A DNA stretch of 64,000 nucleotides from CAZZCU01 sp964652825 (GCA_964652825.1 CAZZCU010000006.1:1-64000), one strand, 5' to 3'. Positions 8,954 through 17,737 are shown, counted from the stretch's first letter. Translations and numbers: made by a program. The notes: generated by a model not told the origin, from the letters alone.

Positions 8954-9829
8954 ATGAAACGGGCTTTTGCGATGGCCGGAGTTTGGTGTTGTATTGCGGT
9001 GCTGTTAACGGTGTGGCCGCGGCCGGTTTCTGCGATGAATTCTTTGCCGTTGTCTCATCTTGAGATCACCTTACCGTCAGCTGCGGATCAGGCTGGTCGA
9101 CAAACATATTTTGGCCAGGATGTTGTGTTGTATGCACTTGGTTATTTTGTCGGTCACCCCAGTGATTTGGTACTAGGCACGACATCTGTCGTGATTGCCA
9201 AAGACAAGATTTGGCCTTCAGCCCTACCTTATTTTATCGAATTAGCGGCTTTATCCAGTGGCGACGCTGTCCTCGACTACGTGCTGCGGGTGTTATTGCG
9301 AACACCGCTATATAACGCGGCATGGCCGACGCGTGCTCATGTGGTTGGCATTGCTGATACACGTCAGGAGTTGGGCGAGCGGCTCGGCTTGTTGAGTAGT
9401 GGTGATGGTGCGCATATTCGGGATTGGGACCTTACCTCCGACCTTTGTCAGCGGCGTTTACGTAATCCCAGTCAGGTGAAGAAACGAACACGCTATCTGT
9501 GGCGTTGCCGTCTTTCCGATCATCAGAAACTATCATTGGCTTTCACTTTGGATAGTGACATGTTTAATCCCAAAGATATGCGGCAGAATCCGCGCGTGCT
9601 GGAAGTCGAAGTGATCATACCGCTGGTCGCAGGTGATCAGTCGCCGGTATTTGATTTTTATGCTTACGATGTTTGGGGAAAGATCGCAACGCATTCACAG
9701 TTTGCCAGTGCCACGCAAATGGTTGTCGCTCCGTCCCCGCATGCATGTTTAAGTTGTCATTACGATGCTAAGCGCCGCAGCTTTGGGCTGTCTCCGTCGG
9801 GGTGGCGTTCTGGTTTTGGTTTGAATTGA
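8954..9829 (+). CDS. Secreted protein with C-terminal CxxCH motif
   Basis: 291 residues. ATG 8954 follows GGAG at good spacing; the in-frame GTG at 8942 would overlap that SD. Residues 1-27 are a signal peptide ending near VSAMN. The body matches no family I know. Near the end, ACLSCHYD is a CxxCH motif of the type that binds haem c covalently after export, so a mono-haem cytochrome-like protein is possible, though one motif alone is weak evidence. It is the first gene of a five-gene run; its stop TGA shares one base with the next ATG (TGATG), implying coupled translation. Confidence 0.72.
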   Translation: MKRAFAMAGVWCCIAVLLTVWPRPVSAMNSLPLSHLEITLPSAADQAGRQTYFGQDVVLYALGYFVGHPSDLVLGTTSVVIAKDKIWPSALPYFIELAALSSGDAVLDYVLRVLLRTPLYNAAWPTRAHVVGIADTRQELGERLGLLSSGDGAHIRDWDLTSDLCQRRLRNPSQVKKRTRYLWRCRLSDHQKLSLAFTLDSDMFNPKDMRQNPRVLEVEVIIPLVAGDQSPVFDFYAYDVWGKIATHSQFASATQMVVAPSPHACLSCHYDAKRRSFGLSPSGWRSGFGLN

Positions 9830-11748
9830 TGAAAGATAGCAGGTTTTTTTGGCGAATTTGTGGTTTTGCTGGCGCTCTGGCCGGTGTCTTCGTATTAATA
9901 GTTTTTATCAGCACTCGCCTCAATCGACCGCGTTTTGATCAGCTAAGAACTCTTGATAAAGCGCATCGCGTCTTTGATCTGCGGCAGGATTATGCCGGTG
10001 TCAAAGTTGTTTATGAAAAACCTTACGCGACGAAGGCGGATTATTGTCTGCCGGGTGAATCATTTAATAAAGTTGTTGTTGTTTCCAGTACGTTGCCGAT
10101 CGCGATTACGTCCGGCGAGCAGATGGTGGCGGGGCGTTCGTCGGTAAGGATATCCTATCGTCTGCGCAATAAAGCCGGCGAGATTTTTACCGCCGATAAT
10201 GCGACTCGTTTTCGCATTGTGCCTAGTCTGCCACCAGCACATGATCCGCATCAGCCCCGCTCTACGTCTGTACCACTAGCGATTACCTGCCCCAAAGAAC
10301 CGGGTGAGTATCGTTATACTATTGAGTTGATTCAAGACGGCGTGGCCTGGCAGAGCGATCTCGTACCGCGTGAGCAATTGGTGCAATCAACCTTGTATGT
10401 CAAGGAGCCGGCGACCGAGACCAATGTTGGTTATTACGGACTGGTCTGGGCGCGACGCTGGCCCCGAGATTTTGTCGTGCCGCATGCGACACCAGAGGAT
10501 AGCGAGACCATTCAAAAAGCTTACAACATGGCCGCCAACACCTTGTTGCTGTCGTTGCAGCACGCGACTTATGCGGGCTCAACATACTTGGTTGCAAGTC
10601 CTGGATCAGCATATCCGACCGTATGGGTGCGTGACTTGGCATCTATTCAGATGGCGCTGGCGCATGTCATGACTAGTAAACGCTATCTTTATCCCAGTTG
10701 GACTGATTTTTTTATGGGTGACGACGAGCGGCAGGGTTTGGTTATGGATTGGGTCGCGGCAGCGCCGTACAATCGCATCAACCGTGACACAGGCTTGAAT
10801 GATGTGCAGGTCGACCAGGGTATGTGGCTTATCAATGCGGTACTTGATGCCCAGGCGATGGAAATCACGCCTAAGGATTGGCTGAAAAAACCCGCGAATA
10901 AAACCGGCTCGATTTCGCGGATCGAAAAATTACTATTAATTCTAGCCTGGCTCGATAAGGAACGCTTTAGCACGACGCATGGGTGTTTGATGAGTGCGCA
11001 TGTCGCCGATTGGGGCGATGTGGGTTTATATGGAGATGACGGCCCTAAATCCACCAGCCTTGCCATGAATGAATCACCGCGAGTTTGCGGGATTTTTCAG
11101 CAGGCTTTGTATTATCAAACGTTGCAAAGAGTGCGTCATGAAGTCCCGCCCGATCTCTTGAGTGCTGAAGTCATGAATAGCCTGGATGAGCGGATTGCAG
11201 TCGTGCGCGACTATGCGCAGAAACAGTTATGGTCAGAGGCGAAAGGTTTCTTTCGGATTCACCAGCATGTGACGACTGAACTACGACATGATTTTGATGA
11301 AGACGATATTTTTGCTTTGGGTGGGAATGTTCTGGCGATCAAATCGGGACTGGCGACCACGGCGCAACGTAAACGTATCATTGCGACGGCGCTAAAAAGA
11401 CAGGAGCAATATAAAGCTTCGACCATCGGTGCGGTTTTGTTGCCGCCATATCCCGCCGGGACATTTGCTAATCCCATTATGGATCAGATGTATGAATACC
11501 AAAATGGCGGTCAATGGGATTGGTATGGTGCGCGCATGGCGACAGTGATTTATCGCGACAATCCTAAAGTTGGTTTGACGAAAATTCTCGAGATCGCCCG
11601 GGGTGCGGTGGCGCGCGGGCAGTTTTCTGAATGGTACGATCTGAGCGGCGAAAATGCGCATGGTAGTTTGTATTATCGTGCGAGCGCGGCGGAGTTTGTG
11701 AATTTGGTCCACGATGTTTTTTTAAGGTCGGAAATTGCTGAGAAATAG
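9829..11748 (+). CDS. Membrane-anchored six-hairpin glycosidase-like protein
   Basis: 639 residues from ATG 9829, which overlaps the previous stop codon by one base. One N-terminal membrane segment (about 5-28) should anchor it facing the periplasm. Residues ~60-200 look like a beta-rich domain; ~215-630 have the pattern of an (alpha/alpha)6 barrel, with YPTVWVRDLASIQMAL, NGGQWDWYGARMA and SEWYDLSGENAHGS recalling GH15/GH37/GH63-type enzymes. The WVRD and GGQWDW segments are where such families bind glucan and place their acids; the exact family and substrate cannot be fixed by eye. The neighbouring O-antigen-ligase-like gene suggests a role in trimming or releasing a surface polysaccharide. 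Confidence 0.7.
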   Translation: MKDSRFFWRICGFAGALAGVFVLIVFISTRLNRPRFDQLRTLDKAHRVFDLRQDYAGVKVVYEKPYATKADYCLPGESFNKVVVVSSTLPIAITSGEQMVAGRSSVRISYRLRNKAGEIFTADNATRFRIVPSLPPAHDPHQPRSTSVPLAITCPKEPGEYRYTIELIQDGVAWQSDLVPREQLVQSTLYVKEPATETNVGYYGLVWARRWPRDFVVPHATPEDSETIQKAYNMAANTLLLSLQHATYAGSTYLVASPGSAYPTVWVRDLASIQMALAHVMTSKRYLYPSWTDFFMGDDERQGLVMDWVAAAPYNRINRDTGLNDVQVDQGMWLINAVLDAQAMEITPKDWLKKPANKTGSISRIEKLLLILAWLDKERFSTTHGCLMSAHVADWGDVGLYGDDGPKSTSLAMNESPRVCGIFQQALYYQTLQRVRHEVPPDLLSAEVMNSLDERIAVVRDYAQKQLWSEAKGFFRIHQHVTTELRHDFDEDDIFALGGNVLAIKSGLATTAQRKRIIATALKRQEQYKASTIGAVLLPPYPAGTFANPIMDQMYEYQNGGQWDWYGARMATVIYRDNPKVGLTKILEIARGAVARGQFSEWYDLSGENAHGSLYYRASAAEFVNLVHDVFLRSEIAEK

Positions 11749-13807
11749 TCTGTTGAAAATGGTTCCTCTTTTGTTGGGAGCGATGGCGGTATTGTCCATC
11801 GTTCTTGACGAGCAATCACGTTATTTGCGCCTAGCGTTTTTCCTGCCGTTTTTGGTTGGTGGGTTGCTGGTGCCACGTTTAAGTTTTTGGGCGTTGATTC
11901 CCGCAGCATTGTGGTTTCATCTTAAGACGGTGCAATGGGGTTATCCGAATCAATTTGTTTTTGAGTTTTCGGTTATGGCTTGGTTGACGGCGATGGCTAT
12001 ACGTCATCGCCCGTCGACTAGGAGAATAACCAATAAGGGTAGCTTTCAGTTTTTTTCCCGTCTGATCGCGCATCCGTTTTTTCTGGTCATGGCCTTTTGT
12101 GTCATCTCGGGCCTGCTGTCTTTCGCCATAGCTTATGGCGAGTTGAAGGCGTTCTCTTTGCTGCGGTTGACGCCGCATGCATTCGTGACAACGGCGGCAA
12201 GATCGCTCTTTGCCTGGCAGGTGACGGGACCTTTGCATCCGCTGTCGTTAGTGACCGCATATTCGATTTATTTGTGTCTGCTGGCGCGTTTGGCGGAGGA
12301 CCATGGGCGTCTACATATTACTCGTTGGGCATTCGTCGACGTTGTGATGTTATCGGCGTTGCCGGTTTTTGCGATGGCAGTGGGGCAATACTACCTGCCA
12401 TCGCTGTTTTCGCGGCAGTTTGCCGTGGATGTCAGCGGTACGTTTCAAAACGGTAATCATCTGTCGTTCTTTGCAGCTCTGGTCATTTTGTTTGCCGCTT
12501 GGCGCTTTGCCGCCGCCAAGCGTGGCGACGTCGTGGTGCGCGGCTTTACGTTGTTAATTGGTCTGCTCTCCTTGTTCCCTCTGCTGGTCGGTAGAGGAAG
12601 AAATGCCTGGATTGGTCTGGCTACCGCTTCGGCTATTAGTTTTGTTTATTTTATTTGGCCGCGTTTAACACGGATTTTTCGCTATGTGTTGAGTGGAGTT
12701 GTCGCGACGACTTTGGTGGTGGCGACGGTGATGCTTTGGCGTGGCAGCGGTTTTGGCGGCAGCTCCCTGCGATTGCTGGATGCGGAGCGAGCTAAGCAGA
12801 TGCTGATCGGCTGGGACTTGTTTTGGCGTCATCCGTGGCAAGGTATTGGGTTTGGGAATTTCTTTCTTTACGCCGATCTTGGTTTTGACATCCATAATCT
12901 GTATCAGGGCGTTTTAGTTGAGCTTGGTATTTTCGGTCTTTTGACGACTTTGGTCGGAATCGTATTGTTTGCAAAGGCGGTGTTTTTTTCGGATTCGCGT
13001 TTGCCGTTCGCTTTTGAGTTAAGGCCGCAAGTCGCGGTATCGATGGCTGTTGCCGTGATGCTGCTGGTGACCGGCGTGCTGGATGTCTTTTTTACTTACC
13101 GGTATTTTCTTTTTATTCTTCTGCTCTGGTTTGCTCTGGAGCTATTGCACTTGCCGGATATGACTTTTGTAAGAGTTTCGTATCAGTTTTGGTTGCGACG
13201 CAGTTTTATGGTTGTTAGCTTGCTCGCTGCTGCTGTTGGGCTTTCTGGTCTGTTCTATGCGCCGCAATCGCGGGCTTTGCTCAAAGGTTCTTATCAAATC
13301 GAAAAATGGGATGAGCTGGGACGTAATTATCGTTGGCACGGACCGATTGCCGAGTTGGCATGGAATCCGGCTAATTGTTTGCGCTTTGTGGTGCGACCGG
13401 TTTCCGTGCCGGGTTTGCAGGTGCTGACATTGAGTTTTCTGGCGCCGGACACCAAGGTGCCTGATGGCATGCGCATCAGGGAATATTTACGCTGGCATCA
13501 GAGCTTGAGCAATAAAACCACCAGTGCTTTGTATAGCGATACCTGGAATTTAGTTTGTGCTTGCCCCAGCGAACGCTTGTCGAGGGAATTCGCGCAGCGC
13601 TGTGCCGAGCGACGTGGCGCCTGCCGTTTGTACTTGGGGTTGGGTGATGCCAGCTACATGAGTCTGACGGGCGATGGTAAAAATCGTGATGATCGTTTGC
13701 TGGCGATGGCGATTGATAGCCAGCCCGAGCATTTACCTTATGCCGATATCTATGCGAAGCCCGCTTTTGACAAGCTGCATTGCGCGGAAGTCACCACTAT
13801 TCCATAA
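11735..13807 (+). CDS. O-antigen ligase/polymerase-like membrane protein
   Basis: 690 residues with about 11-13 hydrophobic segments in the first 500, then a soluble C-terminal part (~510-690) containing several cysteines. GRGRNAWIGLA and the loop WRHPWQGIGFGNFF followed by HNLYQGVLVELGIFGLL match the Wzy_C/WaaL family, which joins undecaprenyl-linked glycans to an acceptor or polymerises them. The start is TTG 11735, inside the end of the preceding gene, with AAGG 7 nt upstream; ATG 11759 lacks an SD. The C-terminal soluble extension is longer than in typical WaaL. The ligase function is family-level inference. Confidence 0.8.
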   Translation: MLRNSLLKMVPLLLGAMAVLSIVLDEQSRYLRLAFFLPFLVGGLLVPRLSFWALIPAALWFHLKTVQWGYPNQFVFEFSVMAWLTAMAIRHRPSTRRITNKGSFQFFSRLIAHPFFLVMAFCVISGLLSFAIAYGELKAFSLLRLTPHAFVTTAARSLFAWQVTGPLHPLSLVTAYSIYLCLLARLAEDHGRLHITRWAFVDVVMLSALPVFAMAVGQYYLPSLFSRQFAVDVSGTFQNGNHLSFFAALVILFAAWRFAAAKRGDVVVRGFTLLIGLLSLFPLLVGRGRNAWIGLATASAISFVYFIWPRLTRIFRYVLSGVVATTLVVATVMLWRGSGFGGSSLRLLDAERAKQMLIGWDLFWRHPWQGIGFGNFFLYADLGFDIHNLYQGVLVELGIFGLLTTLVGIVLFAKAVFFSDSRLPFAFELRPQVAVSMAVAVMLLVTGVLDVFFTYRYFLFILLLWFALELLHLPDMTFVRVSYQFWLRRSFMVVSLLAAAVGLSGLFYAPQSRALLKGSYQIEKWDELGRNYRWHGPIAELAWNPANCLRFVVRPVSVPGLQVLTLSFLAPDTKVPDGMRIREYLRWHQSLSNKTTSALYSDTWNLVCACPSERLSREFAQRCAERRGACRLYLGLGDASYMSLTGDGKNRDDRLLAMAIDSQPEHLPYADIYAKPAFDKLHCAEVTTIP

Positions 13808-13826
13808 GTAAGGCGAAGGAGTTTTC

Positions 13827-15029
13827 GTGTCGTACTTGTCGGAGCCGCGTTCATTAGTACATTTGTTTTTGGGAGTGTGTGTCAGTGGGTACCTCCATGG
13901 TTGTTCACCGACAACCTCGCCAGCCGAAAAGATACATGCTCCCTCGCTAGCATCGGATTATCTTGGGATGGCTTTGGTCGCGACGGATGCGCAGTTCAGT
14001 TCCTCTGAGTTGTTCTTCTATGATTTTGCTTCTGGAGCTATTGACTCTTTGCGCTCGGGACTTTCGGGTGACCCGGAGATATTTGCAGAGCAAAATGAGC
14101 TGTGGTTTTTCAATCGGAGTGCCGGTCTCCAGAATTTTTTCAAAGCTGATTTCACATCATTGCCAGAGGCGCTGTCTGCGGAGCAAAGTTTCTCGGCTGC
14201 TGGCCCCGGTGATCCGCATGCTGTGTTGTCTCTGGCATCGGGACATTTGCTGTTGGCCAATATGGTACACAGCAGTTTAGTGATTATGGATGTCGCAAAT
14301 GGCAAAGTTATTCAGTCCGTGGAAGCTGACTGGGATTTGCCGTCTGGTGCGACTTTGCGGCCGGAAAGTCTGTGGTCGGATGGTGAAAAGCAGGTTTTGC
14401 TGTTGCATCAGGGCCTGAGTGATTCTTATCGCGCCGTTGGTGGTCAGCAGATTTTTGTCTTCAAATTTGCTGACGAAACGTTATCGGTCGTGGATCTTGA
14501 TCTCGCGAAAGCACGTGTTCAGGGCGTACCATTGGCAATGAGCGTACCAGAGCGTTTTGAACAGTTGGCCGATGGTCGATTGTTGGTTTTTGGCACATGT
14601 AGTGCGTATACGGGCGATGACTGTAAGGCGGCGGTACAGGTATTTAATCCGCGGACTTTACAAATCGAGTTCACCTGGCAACTGGATGAACTCGGCTTGA
14701 TCATGAATGGTATCAGTACGCTTGGTGCTACGGATAATGATGTCATTGCTAACGTTATCGTTAAAGATAGTGATACCGAACAGATGCGTGCATCAATAGT
14801 GAACTTGGATTTGAGCACCAGAACGACCAGGACTTTGCATACTTATGATTTGCCCGCGCTCAGTGCCGGCATATGGTTGACGGCATTTGATCGTTCATCG
14901 CAGAGTTTGTTTGTTGGTGAGGCTCGATCGCAAGCCAATGGCACTTTAATTATTTATCAAGATGGCGTTGAGACGACACGCGTGGCTTTTCCACGCATTC
15001 CTTATAAAGGTGCATTGATTGCGAAGTAG
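13827..15029 (+). CDS. Lipoprotein, probable beta-propeller fold
   Basis: 400 residues from GTG 13827, preceded by AAGGAG at ideal spacing. The N-terminus is a hydrophobic stretch ending in GYLHGC, an imperfect lipobox with Cys26. The rest is a succession of beta-strand segments with recurring phrases such as GHLLLANMVHSSLVIMD and DGRLLVFG, the rhythm of a propeller, but I recognise no named family. Its end overlaps the start of a TonB-dependent receptor, so it may be the surface or periplasmic partner of that receptor. This pairing is inferred from gene order. Confidence 0.7.
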   Translation: MSYLSEPRSLVHLFLGVCVSGYLHGCSPTTSPAEKIHAPSLASDYLGMALVATDAQFSSSELFFYDFASGAIDSLRSGLSGDPEIFAEQNELWFFNRSAGLQNFFKADFTSLPEALSAEQSFSAAGPGDPHAVLSLASGHLLLANMVHSSLVIMDVANGKVIQSVEADWDLPSGATLRPESLWSDGEKQVLLLHQGLSDSYRAVGGQQIFVFKFADETLSVVDLDLAKARVQGVPLAMSVPERFEQLADGRLLVFGTCSAYTGDDCKAAVQVFNPRTLQIEFTWQLDELGLIMNGISTLGATDNDVIANVIVKDSDTEQMRASIVNLDLSTRTTRTLHTYDLPALSAGIWLTAFDRSSQSLFVGEARSQANGTLIIYQDGVETTRVAFPRIPYKGALIAK

Positions 15030-16989
15030 GTGCGCTGAAATTCGAGCGTACCTACTGGTGTATGCCTTGGTATTTGCGCAGTCGTTGCCTCTACTCGCGG
15101 AAGAAGAAAATGTCATTCATATTATCGGGCGTCGTGGCGAGCGCCAACAGACGCGGGCTGCCGGCCATGCGAGTGTTATCGAGCCATCGGACTCGACTCG
15201 CTACGAAGCGGTGAGTCATATTAAGCGCACACCATCCATGGATCCGGCCCGTTCGGGGCGTATCAATGCCTCGGGCATGGCCTTGCCGCGTGTTCGTGGA
15301 CACGATCTGCGACTTACCGAAGTGTATGTGGACGATTTTCTTCTGCAAGACCCCTATACCAGTTTCCCTATCGTCAGTGAGTTGGATTTACGTGCGTTTG
15401 GTCGCTTGGAATTGATGCGTGGCTTTACTGTTCATGAGCTGCCAAGTACAAATCCTGCCGGTGTTGTGCGATTTGCCTGGCAGGATGCCGCTGCCGAAAA
15501 TTTTAGTGTCGGCACAAAAGCCGGTAAGCCGGTGGGTGTTACGGGGTGGATGCTGGGAAGAGCCCGTGATGTTGAGGCGCAATGGCAGGGACGATTGTAT
15601 TTGCGTCACCATCATACGGATGGTCGCTATGATTATTATAGTGATGAGGGAACACCTTATAACGTCTCGGATGATCGTGTATTGTCGCGCACTAATAACG
15701 ATCAACGCTCGCAGCTTGCGGTTCCGCGATTAAAGGTGCAGGTTGGCCGGCATCTTTGGCAGTATTTTGGGATTCTGTCGCGCAGTGAACGCGGCGTGCC
15801 GGCCTACTCGGCGACGTTGCCATCATTGGCGCGTGAACATCGTCAGCAGAATTTTTCCGGATTTAGTTGGCGGGCGAATTATCCGCAGATGAACGTTGGT
15901 ATCGATGTTGCAGCTCTCGATGATCAACAGCAGATCAATGATCCTCTGGGAACAACGCTTGGGGCGTTTCGTCAGGTGCAGATTCGGCAATCGACGCAGC
16001 GCGCGAGCGGACGAATCGGTTGGCACGGTGATTTGTGGGATACATTGTTAGTTGTCGAGTCCACCACGGCGCGAGTGCATCGGACGAATGATGCTGTATT
16101 GCTGCCGCGGCTTGCTATGCGGACGCAAACTGCGCACTTGAGTCTTGGCATCGAGCCGCAACCGTGGGCGCGACTCGATGCAAAAATCTATCTCAAACAA
16201 ATTTCGACTGAGCCTGCTATCAATAATGAGCAGTGGCAAGATTATGCGGGCAAAGCCGTGACGCTGTTAGTTGGTCCGCGATTAACTTATGGATTTATTC
16301 AAGTAGCGCAAACTCAGCGCCCGCCCAGTCTATGGGAGGCATATGGCGATGGCGGCCGCGTTGAGGCTGCCGTTGATTTGCAAGCTGAGGATATTCGTCA
16401 TCTGGAAGTTGGTGTCCATTGGCAGATGTTTCCTCATGTGCTTTGGACTGCTTCGGTGTTTCGTGATGATATCGCTAATCGCATTGTTATGGTGCCGATC
16501 CATGCTAATCGTATGCGCGCACTGAATCTCAGCGAAACCAGTACGCGCGGTATCGAGGGCGAGTTGAGTTGGGTGTCGTCGCGACACGAAGTGGCGGTTT
16601 TTGGAGCACGACTTTTTCCCGAAGATGTTTCATCGTCGCGACGTTTGCAGATTCCCGGAGTTTATACTGTGACGGGCGGTGTATCGACTCGTCATGGCTG
16701 GCGACAATTTACTGGTCGATGGGATGCCTTATATCGTGGCGGTCTTTATCGTGATGTCGCCAACTCCATCGCTATTCCCGGCACCTGGATGCATGATGTG
16801 AGTCTGGATTGGCAGGCACAACGCCTGCCGGTAAAACTGGGCATGGTTGTTAATAATATATTTGATATCAATAGGTTGCGCGTAAAGACAGCCGATGGTC
16901 GCCAATCTGGATTTGTCACTTATTCGGATGTTTGGGGCGATCCGCTGCCGGGGCGGCAATGGCAGTTTTATGGTGAAATGGCCTTGTAA
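15019..16989 (+). CDS. TonB-dependent outer-membrane receptor
   Basis: 656 residues. The signal peptide ends near LLAEE and is followed by a TonB-box-like ENVIHIIG, a plug (~45-160, with ALPRVRGHDLRLTEVYVDDF) and a 22-strand-type barrel ending in WQFYGEMAL. It imports a substrate across the outer membrane with energy from TonB; the substrate is unknown. The start is TTG 15019, which overlaps the previous gene by 11 bp and has AAAGG 8 nt upstream; GTG 15058 is the alternative. It is the last gene of the 8954-16989 run. Confidence 0.87.
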   Translation: MRSRCAEIRAYLLVYALVFAQSLPLLAEEENVIHIIGRRGERQQTRAAGHASVIEPSDSTRYEAVSHIKRTPSMDPARSGRINASGMALPRVRGHDLRLTEVYVDDFLLQDPYTSFPIVSELDLRAFGRLELMRGFTVHELPSTNPAGVVRFAWQDAAAENFSVGTKAGKPVGVTGWMLGRARDVEAQWQGRLYLRHHHTDGRYDYYSDEGTPYNVSDDRVLSRTNNDQRSQLAVPRLKVQVGRHLWQYFGILSRSERGVPAYSATLPSLAREHRQQNFSGFSWRANYPQMNVGIDVAALDDQQQINDPLGTTLGAFRQVQIRQSTQRASGRIGWHGDLWDTLLVVESTTARVHRTNDAVLLPRLAMRTQTAHLSLGIEPQPWARLDAKIYLKQISTEPAINNEQWQDYAGKAVTLLVGPRLTYGFIQVAQTQRPPSLWEAYGDGGRVEAAVDLQAEDIRHLEVGVHWQMFPHVLWTASVFRDDIANRIVMVPIHANRMRALNLSETSTRGIEGELSWVSSRHEVAVFGARLFPEDVSSSRRLQIPGVYTVTGGVSTRHGWRQFTGRWDALYRGGLYRDVANSIAIPGTWMHDVSLDWQAQRLPVKLGMVVNNIFDINRLRVKTADGRQSGFVTYSDVWGDPLPGRQWQFYGEMAL

Positions 16990-17074
16990 GGTATGTTTCT
17001 ATATAGATAGGCGTTGTTGAATTATTGCGATCTACCTCCTAGAGTCATCCTCCTCCGCATCAATTACCGGTTTC

Positions 17075-17266
17075 TGTTGCTGAAGCAGTCAGCAGTAGCC
17101 GTGTGCTGACAGCCGTCAGCAGCAAGCCGTCAACCGAAACGATCAAGCTATCTTGCTCGTTCAATCAGACGATAAAGCGAAGCAGCGACATTATCGCTGC
17201 TGCCGATAAGCTTGCGGCGCATCTCTACCGCTTAATCCATCCGAGCCGTCTTTGACGGCTCCTTTT
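17075..17266 (+). ncRNA. Candidate structured small RNA
   Basis: A non-coding stretch with closely packed hairpins: TGCTGAC/GTCAGCA with loop AGCC (17104-17121), AGCAGCGA/TCGCTGCT with loop CATTA (17181-17201), and a final GAGCCGTC-TTT-GACGGCTC stem followed by TTTT (17243-17266). The left boundary is a guess because no clear promoter was found. It could also be the long 3' trailer of the receptor mRNA. I recognise no known RNA family. Confidence 0.35.
17243..17266 (+). terminator. Rho-independent terminator
   Basis: An 8-bp perfect stem, GAGCCGTC/GACGGCTC, with a TTT loop and a short T run (17263-17266). It closes either the receptor operon or the RNA candidate. Its loop and stem closely resemble the terminator at 17714. 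Confidence 0.7.
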
Positions 17267-17392
17267 GTACCGGACTTGCAGAAATAGGGATAACCAACTA
17301 ATTATTTTGACTTAATTACTCTATAGTGTCCTATGGTTTCATTATATAATATCTATTATTTTATAATTTTATAAAATTACATAAAAATATTA

Positions 17393-17421
17393 TTGACATT
17401 ATAATAGTTATAAAATATATT
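17393..17421 (+). promoter_or_regulatory. Strong sigma70-like promoter for the 66-residue protein
   Basis: A perfect -35 TTGACA (17393-17398), a 17-nt spacer and a -10 TATATT (17416-17421, 5 of 6) sit in very AT-rich DNA, so expression is predicted to be high. The start near 17428 gives a 5' leader of about 60 nt before ATG 17488. Confidence 0.75.
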
Positions 17422-17487
17422 AAAAACAAGATGAGGTGCTGACTCCTTATCTTGAAGTTTCACCTGTTGTTGTTGAAGGAGTTGTTA

Positions 17488-17688
17488 ATGAAGTTAGTTC
17501 AGCGTTTTCAGGACCTTAGCGGTCTAAAACTGGATGAGTTCCAAGAACGTGCCCGCGAACTCAGCAAAGGTGCTGTTTCTGCAGCAACCATTAAGCTGAA
17601 TGAGTACCGCGGCAAAGTTCAAGAGCACATTCCCGAAAGTTTGACCAACCGTATCGAAGCCATTAAGGCTCGCTTCGCTGGTCAGTAA
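17488..17688 (+). CDS. Small helical protein, 66 residues
   Basis: Starts at ATG 17488 with a perfect GAAGGAG 6 nt upstream; an in-frame TTG at 17452 would run through that SD. The sequence is charged and amphipathic with no signal peptide, membrane segment or cysteine, and looks like two or three helices (FQERARELSKGA, IKLNEYRGKVQEH, RIEAIKARF). Its own strong promoter and terminator make it a monocistronic, highly expressed gene. I recognise no family; a small structural, nucleoid- or envelope-associated protein is only a guess. Confidence 0.75.
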   Translation: MKLVQRFQDLSGLKLDEFQERARELSKGAVSAATIKLNEYRGKVQEHIPESLTNRIEAIKARFAGQ

Positions 17689-17713
17689 GAAGAAAAATTA
17701 GTTTTGAAAATGA

Positions 17714-17737
17714 GCCGGTCTTTGACCGGCTTTTTTT
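17714..17737 (+). terminator. Rho-independent terminator
   Basis: A GCCGGTC/GACCGGC stem with a TTT loop and seven Ts (17731-17737). It ends the 66-residue gene; the opposite strand also has a short T-rich tail, so it may serve tonB too. Confidence 0.88.

Larger units (their letters stand above)
16990..17487. other. 498-bp gene-free stretch: RNA candidate then AT-rich promoter island
   Basis: The first part (to about 17270) has normal base composition and several perfect hairpins ending in an intrinsic terminator. The second part (17281-17450) is extremely A+T-rich and holds a near-consensus promoter. No coding frame with a credible RBS was found. The separate elements are listed on their own. 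Confidence 0.8.

Noticed and set aside
17104..17201. Hairpins considered as a known riboswitch, 6S RNA or tmRNA
   Set aside because: No conserved riboswitch core, no long open bubble of 6S, no tRNA-like ends or tag frame.
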